Shown here: positions 1 to 7,125 of the stretch, piece by piece
How positions within the stretch are numbered: the first letter of the stretch is position 1
Layout: every line of letters starts with the position of its first letter
Source: Clostridia bacterium
Lineage (GTDB): Bacteria; Bacillota; Clostridia; UBA1381
NCBI GenBank assembly: GCA_900756545.1
Contig: CAAEKO010000032.1
Coordinates: forward strand, 1 to 23,606
Direction of reading: 5' to 3'
DNA length: 23,606 nucleotides
The notes under the pieces: model-generated
Databases searched by the model: none
What the model was told of the DNA's origin: nothing
The model's input: only the letters and a program-made list of their open reading frames with translations
Translations under genes and position numbers: made by a program

Positions 1-308
1 GGTGGATTGCGGATAAAATGAAGCTTAAAAGTTTTGAGCCAGAAATGCTGGATGACCCTGAAAGCAATATCCGAATGGGATGCTTTTATCTGCGTTATCT
101 TCTGGATTATTATAAAGATACAGAGCTGGCGCTGGCGGCGTATAACGCTGGCATGGGGAATGTGAACCGCTGGCTGGCGAATGCGGAGCACAGCGCGGAT
201 GGCAAGACTTTGGATAATATCCCCTTCAAGGAAACCCGGGAGTATGTGGAGCGCGTGGAAAATTACACGGAAATTTACAGAGAGCGTTATGAAAAGCTTG
301 TAAATTAG
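1..308 (+). CDS. Lytic transglycosylase, SLT domain (3' part, cut by window edge)
   Basis: C-terminal part of a soluble-lytic-transglycosylase-type murein hydrolase, which cleaves the glycan strand between MurNAc and GlcNAc to give 1,6-anhydro ends. The reading frame is open to the left edge (codons from base 3 read WIADKMKLKSF), so the ATG at 18 is internal and the true start is outside the window. Visible family features are the DPESNIRMGCFYLRYLL segment followed by ELALAAYNAGMGNVNRWL, which carries the AYNAG signature of the SLT fold, and the closing ETREYVERV segment. The catalytic glutamate lies upstream of the window and cannot be checked. The protein probably acts outside the membrane. 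Family assignment is secure; the substrate and full length are not visible. Confidence 0.88.
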   Translation, partial: WIADKMKLKSFEPEMLDDPESNIRMGCFYLRYLLDYYKDTELALAAYNAGMGNVNRWLANAEHSADGKTLDNIPFKETREYVERVENYTEIYRERYEKLVN

Positions 309-326
309 GCCAAATTTGTGTATAAT
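298..326 (+). promoter_or_regulatory. Sigma-A-type promoter before the cytidylate-kinase-like gene
   Basis: TTGTAA at 298-303 and TATAAT at 321-326 with a 17-base spacer. The -35 overlaps the last codons of the transglycosylase gene. It would start a transcript near 333, about 43 bases before the ATG at 376, and would serve this gene and probably uppP. Confidence 0.6.
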
Positions 327-375
327 GAAATTAGGAGCAAGTATTTATCTGAATAATTAGAAAGAGGTGACCGGT

Positions 376-987
376 ATGATTATTACCATCGGGAGACAAT
401 ACGGGAGCGGCGGCCGTGAGCTGGGCGAGAAGCTGGCCAAGCGGCTGGGCTATGATTTTTATGATGAGAACCTTGTGGACATGGCGGCGCAGAAAAGCAA
501 TATGAGCCAGGAGGTTTTGAAGCAGGTAGATGAACGCGCCACCCGGAGTCTTTTGTATTCCATTGTGACCGGCGCGGATGTGCGGGGGTTCAATTCGCCG
601 GTGGTTTATGAAATGCCGATCAACGATAAACTGTTCATTGCCCAGGCTGAGATCATTAAAGACCTGGCCAAAAAGGGAAACTGCGTTATTGTGGGCCGGT
701 GTGCGGATTATGTTTTGCAGGATGAGGACATAAAGTGTGTCAATCTGTTTGTATACGCCGCGATGGAAAAACGCATAGAACGTATTATGCGGATATATGA
801 CCTGAGCAGGGAAAAGGCGAAAGAAAAGATTGTGAAAACGGAAAAAAAGCGTAAGTCCTATTATAATTATTACACCAACAATGAATGGGGAAAGCTGGAG
901 AATTATAATTTGTGCATCGACACAGGGTTGATCGGCGTGGATAACGCGGTAGAGGTAGCATGCGCATTTGTTGAAAAAAATAAATAA
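376..987 (+). CDS. Cytidylate kinase-like family protein
   Basis: P-loop nucleotide kinase of the cytidylate-kinase-like family (Cytidylate_kin2 type), about 203 aa. The start MIITIGRQYGSGGRELGEKLAKRLG holds a glycine-rich phosphate-binding loop (GRQYGSGGRE), followed by YDFYDENLVDMAA. Further along are the NCVIVGRCADYVL strand and an arginine-rich lid-like region (RIERIMRIYDLSREKAKEKI). Such proteins are common in Clostridia; the substrate is not established and it should not be taken as the essential Cmk. A GTG at 367 would extend the frame by three codons, but the Shine-Dalgarno AGAGGTGA (363-370) covers it and is correctly spaced for the ATG at 376, so I choose 376. It ends 12 bases before uppP and is probably cotranscribed with it. 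Confidence 0.85.
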   Translation: MIITIGRQYGSGGRELGEKLAKRLGYDFYDENLVDMAAQKSNMSQEVLKQVDERATRSLLYSIVTGADVRGFNSPVVYEMPINDKLFIAQAEIIKDLAKKGNCVIVGRCADYVLQDEDIKCVNLFVYAAMEKRIERIMRIYDLSREKAKEKIVKTEKKRKSYYNYYTNNEWGKLENYNLCIDTGLIGVDNAVEVACAFVEKNK

Positions 988-999
988 GGGAGTTAACTC

Positions 1000-1833
1000 A
1001 TGTATTTTTGGGAATTGATTAAAGCCGTTATTCTGGGGATCGTGCAGGGAATTACGGAGTGGCTGCCGGTTTCCAGTACCGGCCATATGATCCTGTTCAA
1101 CCAGTTTCTGCACATGAATCAGGACACGGACTTTATAAATTTGTTTTTAGTAGTGATCCAATTTGGATCAATTTTAGCGGTAGTGACGTTGTTCTTCCAC
1201 AAGCTGAACCCGTTTTCGCCCAGCAAGACGACGGCCCAAAAGCGAGAAACTTGGTCTATGTGGTTTAAGGTGCTGGTGGCCGAGATTCCTGCGGGAATTA
1301 TCGGGTTGTTATTTGAAGACGTAATCAATGATTATTTATATGGCCCTATGGTAGTTGCTGCGGCGCTGATTATTTACGGCGTGCTGTTTATCCTGATTGA
1401 AAACCGGCACAGAACGCCGAAGATTGACAGTATATCGGATGTTACATACAAAACTGCCTTTTTAATCGGTATGTTTCAGGTTTTGGCCTTGATTCCGGGT
1501 ACGTCCCGGTCTGGCTCCACAATTCTCGGCGCGGTGATTTTAGGTGCGTCCCGGGTAACGGCGGCGGAATTTTCGTTCTTTTTGGCAGTACCGATCATGT
1601 TCGGCGCTAGTCTTTTAAAGATGGTGAAGTATGGCTTTGCTTTTAATGGGGGACAGATTGGCATTCTGCTTGTTGGCATGGGGGTGGCGTACATTGTTTC
1701 AGTGGCAGTTATCCGTTTCCTCATGGATTTTGTGCGGAAGCATGACTTCAAGCCGTTTGGCTGGTATAGAATTGCACTGGGCGTCGTGGTGATATTATAT
1801 TTTGCGATTACCGGCGCGCAGGTGATCGCGTAA
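1000..1833 (+). CDS. uppP: Undecaprenyl-diphosphatase UppP (BacA)
   Basis: Integral membrane phosphatase that converts undecaprenyl diphosphate to the monophosphate, recycling the lipid carrier for cell-wall synthesis and giving some bacitracin resistance. The 277-aa length is normal. The N-terminal signature GIVQGITEWLPVSSTGHMIL carries the family's glutamate and serine/threonine/histidine motif, and the second signature LIPGTSRSGSTILGAVILG with its PGTSRSG loop is intact near residues 165-185. Many hydrophobic segments agree with about eight membrane passes. Shine-Dalgarno AAGGGAG lies before the ATG. It follows the kinase-like gene closely and is closed by a strong terminator, so the two may form one unit with the upstream promoter. 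Confidence 0.97.
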   Translation: MYFWELIKAVILGIVQGITEWLPVSSTGHMILFNQFLHMNQDTDFINLFLVVIQFGSILAVVTLFFHKLNPFSPSKTTAQKRETWSMWFKVLVAEIPAGIIGLLFEDVINDYLYGPMVVAAALIIYGVLFILIENRHRTPKIDSISDVTYKTAFLIGMFQVLALIPGTSRSGSTILGAVILGASRVTAAEFSFFLAVPIMFGASLLKMVKYGFAFNGGQIGILLVGMGVAYIVSVAVIRFLMDFVRKHDFKPFGWYRIALGVVVILYFAITGAQVIA

Positions 1834-1835
1834 GG

Positions 1836-1864
1836 AGAGCAGGAAGAAATTCCTGCTCTTTTTT
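1836..1864 (+). terminator. Intrinsic terminator after uppP
   Basis: Perfect 10-bp stem AGAGCAGGAA / TTCCTGCTCT with a GAAA loop, running straight into a six-T tract. Confidence 0.92.
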
Positions 1865-1902
1865 GTTCTGGTTGTAGCTAGGTGGGGTGAAGAAAATCCC
1901 GC

Positions 1903-2124
1903 CTATCCATTATTTTCCTCCATGTTTTCTTCAAAATACTTACATGCAGGGGTATACTCGGTTCGGGATTTGATCCGGGGATAAATACAGTGACCACATT
2001 GTACTTTGGTATAACGGTGGTCAAGATATGGATGTATTATGTAATGCTGTAGAAAATATCTGCAATCTCCGCATCTTCTATCTCTAAAGTTTTTTAATAA
2101 AATTTCCTTTTTTTAAAGTTCCAT
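1903..2124 (-). pseudogene. Start-less cysteine-rich small reading frame (probable gene remnant)
   Basis: On the minus strand there is an open frame from about 2124 to the TAG at 1903-1905 whose translation looks like a real zinc-knuckle-type protein. It reads RRCGDCRYFLQHYIIHPY, then about ten residues later QCGHCIYPRIKSRTEYTPAC, then KYFEENMEENNG. Two CxxC pairs plus a further cysteine and the alternation of aromatic and cysteine residues are not what noise gives. However, no ATG, GTG or TTG is in frame between the upstream stop (rc of 2125-2127) and the first CxxC, although an ATG in another frame lies at 2125-2123 just before a seven-A run. I infer a 5' frameshift or truncation, or an unusual start. 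I recall similar small Cys-rich proteins in Clostridia but cannot name a family or function. Confidence 0.5.
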
Positions 2125-2223
2125 TATAGTCACCGTTATAACATAATTTTCGTGCATAATCAAGGAAAAGTTCTAAGGTAGTCACGTAAAGGATGGTGTG
2201 GTCATGCGAAATTATTGCAAGAT

Positions 2224-2469
2224 ATGTCAATTGGAAAAAACATAACTCGAATTCGGAAAATGAATGGATTTAAACAAACGGATGTGGTTGCCCGTTTGGA
2301 ATTGCTTGGAAGTTCAATATCCCGAACTTCTTATGTAAAAATTGAAAATGGATATAGAAACATTAAAATTAGTGATTTAGTTGCTTTGAAAAACATTTTT
2401 GGTGTAGACTATGCGGAATTTTTTAAAGATATTCCAACTTCAAGACCGTCAAAGCAAAAACAAAATTAG
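2224..2469 (+). CDS. Small XRE/Cro-CI family DNA-binding regulator
   Basis: Helix-turn-helix protein of about 81 aa consisting of little more than one XRE domain: IGKNITRIRKMNGFKQTDVVARLELLGSSISRTSYVKIENGYRNIKISDLVALKNIFGVDYAEFF. The order of conserved positions (IGxxIxxxRkxxgxxQ, xSRxxxxxIExGxRxIxxxDLxxLxxxF) is typical. It has a short polar tail. The start is unsure: an in-frame TTG exists at 2215, and an ATG at 2204 with a better Shine-Dalgarno (AAGGATGG, 2189-2196) is out of frame, so either the site is weak or a one-base frameshift has separated the original start. It lies 200 bases before the BMC operon on the same strand with the operon's own promoter between them. Whether it regulates that operon is unknown. 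Confidence 0.75.
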   Translation: MSIGKNITRIRKMNGFKQTDVVARLELLGSSISRTSYVKIENGYRNIKISDLVALKNIFGVDYAEFFKDIPTSRPSKQKQN

Positions 2470-2582
2470 TGTTTTTCCCTCATCTTTTCCTATACAAACC
2501 CCACATTTTGTGTTACAATAAATATGTATAGAAGAGTACTGAAAAAAACAAAGAATTTGTGCGATAATCTTTGCAAAACCCC

Positions 2583-2611
2583 TTTACAAATCGAAGAAAA
2601 TGCGGTATAAT
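2583..2611 (+). promoter_or_regulatory. Promoter of the microcompartment operon
   Basis: TTTACA at 2583-2588 and TATAAT at 2606-2611, spacer 17, predicting a leader of about 50 bases before the aldolase ATG at 2671. Just upstream is an inverted repeat CAAAGA (2549-2554) / TCTTTG (2568-2573) that could be an operator or activator site; this is only a candidate. Two obvious regulators flank the operon, the XRE gene before it and the DeoR gene at its end. I see no riboswitch in the AT-rich leader. Confidence 0.75.
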
Positions 2612-2670
2612 CAAAGAGAAAACAAAATAAAACCAAGAAAAACAAATATTTTACATATGGAGGGAATCAA

Positions 2671-3504
2671 ATGTATAAGTCAGATTATGAAATCAAAAAG
2701 GAGATCTGTGAAATCGGCAGAAGAGTGTACCAGGACGGATTCGTTGCGGCCAATGACGGTAACATTTCCGTAAAGGTTGACGAGGATACCTATTTTGCTA
2801 CGCCGACAGGCGTCAGCAAGGGTTATATGACCCCGGACATGATCTGTAAGGTAGACGGCCAGGGTAACCTGAAAGAGCCGAATAAATGGAGACCATCCTC
2901 AGAGTTTAAGATGCATCTGCGTGTTTATCAGGAGCGTAAGGATGTAAACGCAGTTGTACATGCGCATCCGCCAATCGCGACATCCTTTGCGATCGCAGGT
3001 ATTCCGCTGGACAAGCTGATTATGCCGGAGGCGGTTATCTTCCTGGGCGGCGTACCGATTGCGGATTACGGCACGCCTTCTACCATGGAGATTCCGGATT
3101 CCCTGATGCCTTACTTGCAGGACTATGACGCGATTCTGCTGGCAAACCATGGCGCGCTGAGCTTCGGCTGCGATCTGAATACAGCGTTCTTCCGGATGGA
3201 ATCCACAGAGTTTTACGCAAAGCTTCTGTTCCACGCTAGAATGCTGGGCGGCGAGAAGGAAATCCCCTGCGGCGAAGTTAAAAAATTGATTGATTTGCGG
3301 AAAAAATTTGGCGTACCGGGCAAGCACCCCATGGAAAAGCTGTGCCCAAGCTGCTATGAAGGCGGCGATGCTGTAAAAGACCTGACGCCCACCGAGGCGG
3401 AGGAAAAGCTGCACGGCGGATGCTCCTGCGGCGGAAACGACGCGAATATTGAAGACATCGTGGCGGAAGTAACCAAGCGGGTGCTGGCAAAGTATAACCA
3501 ATAA
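2671..3504 (+). CDS. Class II aldolase (FucA/AraD family) with C-terminal encapsulation peptide
   Basis: Zinc aldolase of the fuculose-/rhamnulose-phosphate aldolase family, 277 aa against about 215 for stand-alone FucA. The catalytic core spans about 1-205. It has NDGNISV (substrate phosphate loop), ATPTGVSKG, Glu78 in SSEFKMH, His97 and His99 in HAHPP, and His160 in ANHGAL, matching the Glu and three zinc-ligand His of FucA. Residues about 206-257 are a linker with two cysteine pairs, CPSC (225-228) and CSC (251-253). The end, DANIEDIVAEVTKRVLAKY, is an amphipathic helix of the encapsulation-peptide type. Expected reaction: cleavage of L-fuculose-1-phosphate or a similar sugar phosphate to DHAP and lactaldehyde. 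It is the first gene of the BMC operon with a clear GGAGGG ribosome site. The exact sugar is not proven by sequence. Confidence 0.93.
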   Translation: MYKSDYEIKKEICEIGRRVYQDGFVAANDGNISVKVDEDTYFATPTGVSKGYMTPDMICKVDGQGNLKEPNKWRPSSEFKMHLRVYQERKDVNAVVHAHPPIATSFAIAGIPLDKLIMPEAVIFLGGVPIADYGTPSTMEIPDSLMPYLQDYDAILLANHGALSFGCDLNTAFFRMESTEFYAKLLFHARMLGGEKEIPCGEVKKLIDLRKKFGVPGKHPMEKLCPSCYEGGDAVKDLTPTEAEEKLHGGCSCGGNDANIEDIVAEVTKRVLAKYNQ

Positions 3505-3527
3505 TGTACATATAAGGAATGGTTCGC

Positions 3528-4481
3528 ATGACAGATTCCAAATTATATACGGGCTACGGCGATCGGGGATATACCCAGACCATAGCGAATAAAAGGGTTT
3601 CAAAGTCCGACGATGTGATTTGCCTTTTGGGGACTCTGGACGAGTTCAGCTCCAATTTGGGTGTAGCCAAGGCCCAATGCGGAGACGAAGAACTCTGCCG
3701 GGATATTGCGGCGGTGCAGAAAAAACTGATTGGGATTATGGGAGAGATCGCCGGGGGAGAAGTCTCTGTAACAGATGAATGTGTCCGCATTGTAGAGGAA
3801 ATGACAGACCGTTACCAGCCCCGGGGTGTGACAGCGTTCACCCTGCCGGGAGAAAACCTGGTTTGTGCACATCTCGACGTGGCGCGGACAGTTGTCCGCC
3901 GGGCGGAGCGGATCGCGGTAAAGCTGGGGACGATGGGACGGATCAAACCTAAAACGCTGGTTTACCTAAACCGGCTCAGCGACTTGATTTACGCCATGGC
4001 TCGTTATGCGGAAAAAGATAAAAAAAAACCGGCTAGCCAGCCGGTAGAATGCACTTCGGCTACTGTCGTCCGGCTGGATCTTGCGCTGGCGAAGGAAATC
4101 GCGCTGGCGGTAGAGCGCAGGGCGGAGGAACTGGGAAAGCGTGTGGTGATCGCGGTTTTGGACAGTGGGGCAAACCTGATGCTCCTGCATTCTATGGACG
4201 ACGCGTATATTGCCAGCCTGCAAATTGCCCAGGACAAGGCCTATACGGCGGTTTCCCTGAAAATGCCTACACATGTGGCGCTTTCAGAATCACGGGGCGG
4301 CACGCTGGACGGCCTGAGTGCGACAGATAACAACAGACTAATGCTTTTGGGCGGCGGAGAGCCGCTTATCATCAATGGCGGAGTGGCCGGAGGACTTGGC
4401 GTTTCCGGCGGCACTGCGGAAGAGGACATTGCCTTTGCGAGATTCGGGGCAATGTACCTGGAAAGGAGGCTCAGTTTATGA
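3528..4481 (+). CDS. pduO: PduO-type cobalamin adenosyltransferase fused to a GlcG/HbpS domain
   Basis: Two-domain protein of 317 aa with the architecture of full-length PduO. Residues 1-165 are an ATP:cob(I)alamin adenosyltransferase. LYTGYGDRGYT, GTLDEFSSNLG (35-45), LPGENLVCAHLDVARTVVRRAER (107-128) and YLNRLSDLIYAMAR (146-159) preserve the ATP-binding and arginine-rich motifs, so activity is plausible. A basic linker leads to residues about 180-317, a GlcG/HbpS (haem- or corrinoid-binding, DUF336) domain ending GGVAGGLGVSGGTAEEDIAFARFGA. No encapsulation helix is visible at either end. An ATG at 3519 abuts AAGGA (3514-3518); the ATG at 3528 has proper spacing and begins like PduO, so it is chosen. 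It overlaps the next gene by ATGA. No B12-dependent enzyme is in the window, which makes its presence notable. Confidence 0.93.
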   Translation: MTDSKLYTGYGDRGYTQTIANKRVSKSDDVICLLGTLDEFSSNLGVAKAQCGDEELCRDIAAVQKKLIGIMGEIAGGEVSVTDECVRIVEEMTDRYQPRGVTAFTLPGENLVCAHLDVARTVVRRAERIAVKLGTMGRIKPKTLVYLNRLSDLIYAMARYAEKDKKKPASQPVECTSATVVRLDLALAKEIALAVERRAEELGKRVVIAVLDSGANLMLLHSMDDAYIASLQIAQDKAYTAVSLKMPTHVALSESRGGTLDGLSATDNNRLMLLGGGEPLIINGGVAGGLGVSGGTAEEDIAFARFGAMYLERRLSL

Positions 4482-5896
4482 TAGACGAAAGTCAGATCAG
4501 CCAAATCGTCAGAAAGGTAATTCAGGATATGGACGCGGACGCCGGAAAACAGCGTAAACAGCTGGGCGTTTTCGATACCATGGAAGAGGCGATTGAGGCC
4601 TGCAACAAGGCATACGCCGTGTTCAGAAATTATAATAAAGAGCAAAGAGAAAATATTATCAGCGAGATTCGGAAATTAACCCATGCTGAGGCGGAAACCA
4701 TGGCAAAGCTTGCTGTGGAGGACACAAAGATGGGGAATGTATACCACAAAATTTTGAAGCATCATCTGGTTGCAGACAAAACGCCGGGAACTGAGGATTT
4801 GGAAACAAAAGCCCTGTCCGGAGACAGGGGACTGACGCTGGTAGAAATGGCGCCCTACGGAATCATCGGCGCAATCACACCCAGCACAAATCCGAGCTGT
4901 ACTGTGATCTGCAACAGCATTTCCATGTTAGCCGGCGGCAATGGCGTACTGTTTAATCCCCATCCCCATGCAAAGCGGATTTCCGCTTACGCCGTGGATT
5001 TGGTGAACAGAGCGGTGCTGGCGGCGGGCGGGCCGGAGAATATCGTGGCTACCGTGGCAAACCCCACGATGGAAACCTCCAATAAAATGGTAAATCATCC
5101 GTCTGTGAAGATGCTGGTGGCTACCGGCGGGCCGGGCGTTGTGAAAATGCTCTTATCCTCTGGGAAAAAGGCTATCGGCGCGGGAGCCGGAAATCCTCCG
5201 GTTGTGGTAGACGATACGGCGGATATTCCCAAGGCGGCAAAGGATATTATTGACGGCTGTACCTTTGACAACAATCTGCCCTGTATTGCGGAAAAGGAAT
5301 GCTTCGTGATGAATAATGTGGCGGATGAATTGATTGAGAATATGCAGAAAAATGGCGCGTACCTGATTAACGCAGCGCAGGTGAAAGCACTGGAGGACGT
5401 GGTGCTGGTGGAAGTGCCGGCTAAAAGCCCATCCCAGCCGGCGAAACGCGTTATCAATAAGGATTGGGTCGGCAGGGACGCAAAAAAGATTCTTGCCCAG
5501 ATTGGCATAAAAGCCGGGGACGATATCCGGTGTATCATTTGTGAAACTGAGTTCAGTCAGGCCTTTGTCCAGACGGAGCTAATGATGCCCATTCTGCCTA
5601 TCGTACGGTGCGATACCTTTGAAGAGGCCATGGAAATGGCGGTGAAGGCCGAACACGGCAACCGGCATTCGGCGCATCTGCATTCCAAGAACGTAGACCA
5701 TATGACAGCGTATGCAAAGGCAGTTTGTACAACGATTTTTGTAAAGAATGCGCCCAGCTATGCGGGAATCGGCTTTAACAGTGAAGGACATACCACCTTT
5801 ACGATTGCAGGACCTACAGGCGAAGGAATTACATCGGCACGCAGCTTTACAAGACAACGCCGGTGCGTATTGGTCGACAGCCTGTCGATTATTTGA
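4478..5896 (+). CDS. pduP: CoA-acylating aldehyde dehydrogenase (PduP/EutE family)
   Basis: NAD-dependent acylating aldehyde dehydrogenase, 472 aa, which oxidises an aldehyde with CoA to acyl-CoA. The N-terminus MIDESQISQIVRKVIQDMD is an encapsulation peptide followed by a short linker. The dehydrogenase domain starts near residue 30 (VFDTMEEAIEACNKAY). The nucleotide-binding region includes GIIGAITPSTNPS (128-140) and VATGGPGVVKM (214-224), and the catalytic cysteine is Cys269 in NNLPCIAEKE. The segment NPHPHAKR is typical of EutE/PduP. Its start codon overlaps the pduO stop and has a strong AAGGAGG site, so translation is coupled. In this operon the likely substrate is lactaldehyde or propionaldehyde; specificity cannot be read from sequence. 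The symbol is by family similarity. Confidence 0.94.
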   Translation: MIDESQISQIVRKVIQDMDADAGKQRKQLGVFDTMEEAIEACNKAYAVFRNYNKEQRENIISEIRKLTHAEAETMAKLAVEDTKMGNVYHKILKHHLVADKTPGTEDLETKALSGDRGLTLVEMAPYGIIGAITPSTNPSCTVICNSISMLAGGNGVLFNPHPHAKRISAYAVDLVNRAVLAAGGPENIVATVANPTMETSNKMVNHPSVKMLVATGGPGVVKMLLSSGKKAIGAGAGNPPVVVDDTADIPKAAKDIIDGCTFDNNLPCIAEKECFVMNNVADELIENMQKNGAYLINAAQVKALEDVVLVEVPAKSPSQPAKRVINKDWVGRDAKKILAQIGIKAGDDIRCIICETEFSQAFVQTELMMPILPIVRCDTFEEAMEMAVKAEHGNRHSAHLHSKNVDHMTAYAKAVCTTIFVKNAPSYAGIGFNSEGHTTFTIAGPTGEGITSARSFTRQRRCVLVDSLSII

Positions 5897-5913
5897 GCAG
5901 GGGGTTTTAGAGA

Positions 5914-7122
5914 ATGAATATGAATGAAAATGAGATTAATGCTATTGTGCAAGCTGTGCTGAACGAAATGGGCGGCAAAAAAACGGCTGGTACACCGGCA
6001 AAAACGGCGGCTATTCCCAAAACCGCAAGAGTAGCAATGCTCACTTCCTTGGGGAATTTTGAGATTAAGGAATTCCCTATGCCGGAGGTGGGTGATGACG
6101 ATATCCTCGTAAAGGTTGAGGGCTGCGGCGTATGCGGAACGGACGCGCACGAATATAAAAAAGACCCGTTTTCCTTGATTCCTGTAGCACTGGGACATGA
6201 GGGTACGGGCGAAATTGTCAAGATAGGCAAAAATGTGAAAAAAGACAGCGCCGGAAAGCCCTTAAAGCTTGGCGACAAGGTTGTAACCTGTATGATATTT
6301 AAGGATAATCCTGATATCACGATGTTTGACCTGAACAAGCAGAATGTGGGCGGCGCTGATGTTTACGGCCTTTTGCCTGATGATGATGTTCACTTAAACG
6401 GCTGGTTCAGCGACTACATATTGATCCGGGGCGGCTCTACAGTATTCAATGTGAACGATCTGGATTTGGATTCGCGGATTTTGATTGAGCCTTGCGCAGT
6501 GCTGGTACACGCGGTAGAGCGGGCGAAGACGACCAACATTTTACGATTTAACTCGAGAGTGGCCGTACAGGGCTGTGGCCCGATCGGGCTGATCTGTATT
6601 GCGGTTCTGCGAACAATGGGTATTGAAAATATTGTCGCTATCGACGGCAATGCGCAGCGGCTTGCATTTGCAAAGAAGATGGGTGCGGATAATACTGTAA
6701 ACTTCATGAATTATAAGGGGATTGATGCTTTGACCGAGGCCGTGCAGGAAGCCTTCGGCGGATATGCGGCGGATTTTGCCTTCCAGTGTACAGGCGCGCC
6801 GGCCGCACACAGCAATATCTACAAGTTTATCAGAAACGGCGGAGGTCTTTGCGAGTTAGGCTTCTTTATTAATGGCGGCGACGCGCAGATTAACCCTCAC
6901 TTTGACTTATGTGCAAAGGAAATCACGCTGGTAGGCTCATGGGTTTACACCCTGCGGGATTACGCTACAACCTTTGATTTCTTAAAGCGGGCAAATGCCA
7001 TTGGTCTTCCGATGAAGGAATTGATCACACACAGGTTTAGTCTGGATGAGATGAATGAGGCTCTTGAAACAAATCTGGCGCAAAAGGGCTTGAAGATCGC
7101 TTATGTCAATAAGGAGATATAA
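5914..7122 (+). CDS. Zinc-type (MDR) alcohol dehydrogenase with N-terminal encapsulation peptide
   Basis: Medium-chain alcohol dehydrogenase of 402 aa. It opens with an encapsulation helix (NENEINAIVQAVLNEMGG) and an Ala/Lys/Thr/Pro linker to residue about 37. The catalytic zinc site is present: Cys74 in GCGVCGTDAHEY, His95-Glu96 in LGHEGTGE, and Glu192 in LIEPCAVLVHAVERA. The Rossmann motif GCGPIGL (220-226) is followed by AIDGNAQR, whose Asp favours NAD over NADP. The usual four-cysteine structural zinc lobe is missing: only Cys126 lies in the region after GDKV. Inferred role: reducing the aldehyde to the alcohol (for lactaldehyde, 1,2-propanediol) and regenerating NAD for the aldehyde dehydrogenase within the shell. 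Many Pdu/Eut systems use an iron-type PduQ/EutG instead. Confidence 0.92.
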   Translation: MNMNENEINAIVQAVLNEMGGKKTAGTPAKTAAIPKTARVAMLTSLGNFEIKEFPMPEVGDDDILVKVEGCGVCGTDAHEYKKDPFSLIPVALGHEGTGEIVKIGKNVKKDSAGKPLKLGDKVVTCMIFKDNPDITMFDLNKQNVGGADVYGLLPDDDVHLNGWFSDYILIRGGSTVFNVNDLDLDSRILIEPCAVLVHAVERAKTTNILRFNSRVAVQGCGPIGLICIAVLRTMGIENIVAIDGNAQRLAFAKKMGADNTVNFMNYKGIDALTEAVQEAFGGYAADFAFQCTGAPAAHSNIYKFIRNGGGLCELGFFINGGDAQINPHFDLCAKEITLVGSWVYTLRDYATTFDFLKRANAIGLPMKELITHRFSLDEMNEALETNLAQKGLKIAYVNKEI

Positions 7123-7125
7123 CCG

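Noticed and set aside
331..1113. 260-aa minus-strand frame
   Set aside because: It is fully antisense to the kinase-like gene and the start of uppP, and has no protein-like composition or ribosome site.
2008..2141. Separated inverted repeat TATAACGGTG / CACCGTTATA as an operator pair
   Set aside because: The first copy lies inside the cysteine-rich reading frame and the arms are 112 bases apart; I could not separate it from chance.
2470..2670. Possible cobalamin riboswitch in the BMC leader because of PduO
   Set aside because: The predicted leader is only about 50 bases, AT-rich, and shows no B12-box or the paired GC-rich elements needed.
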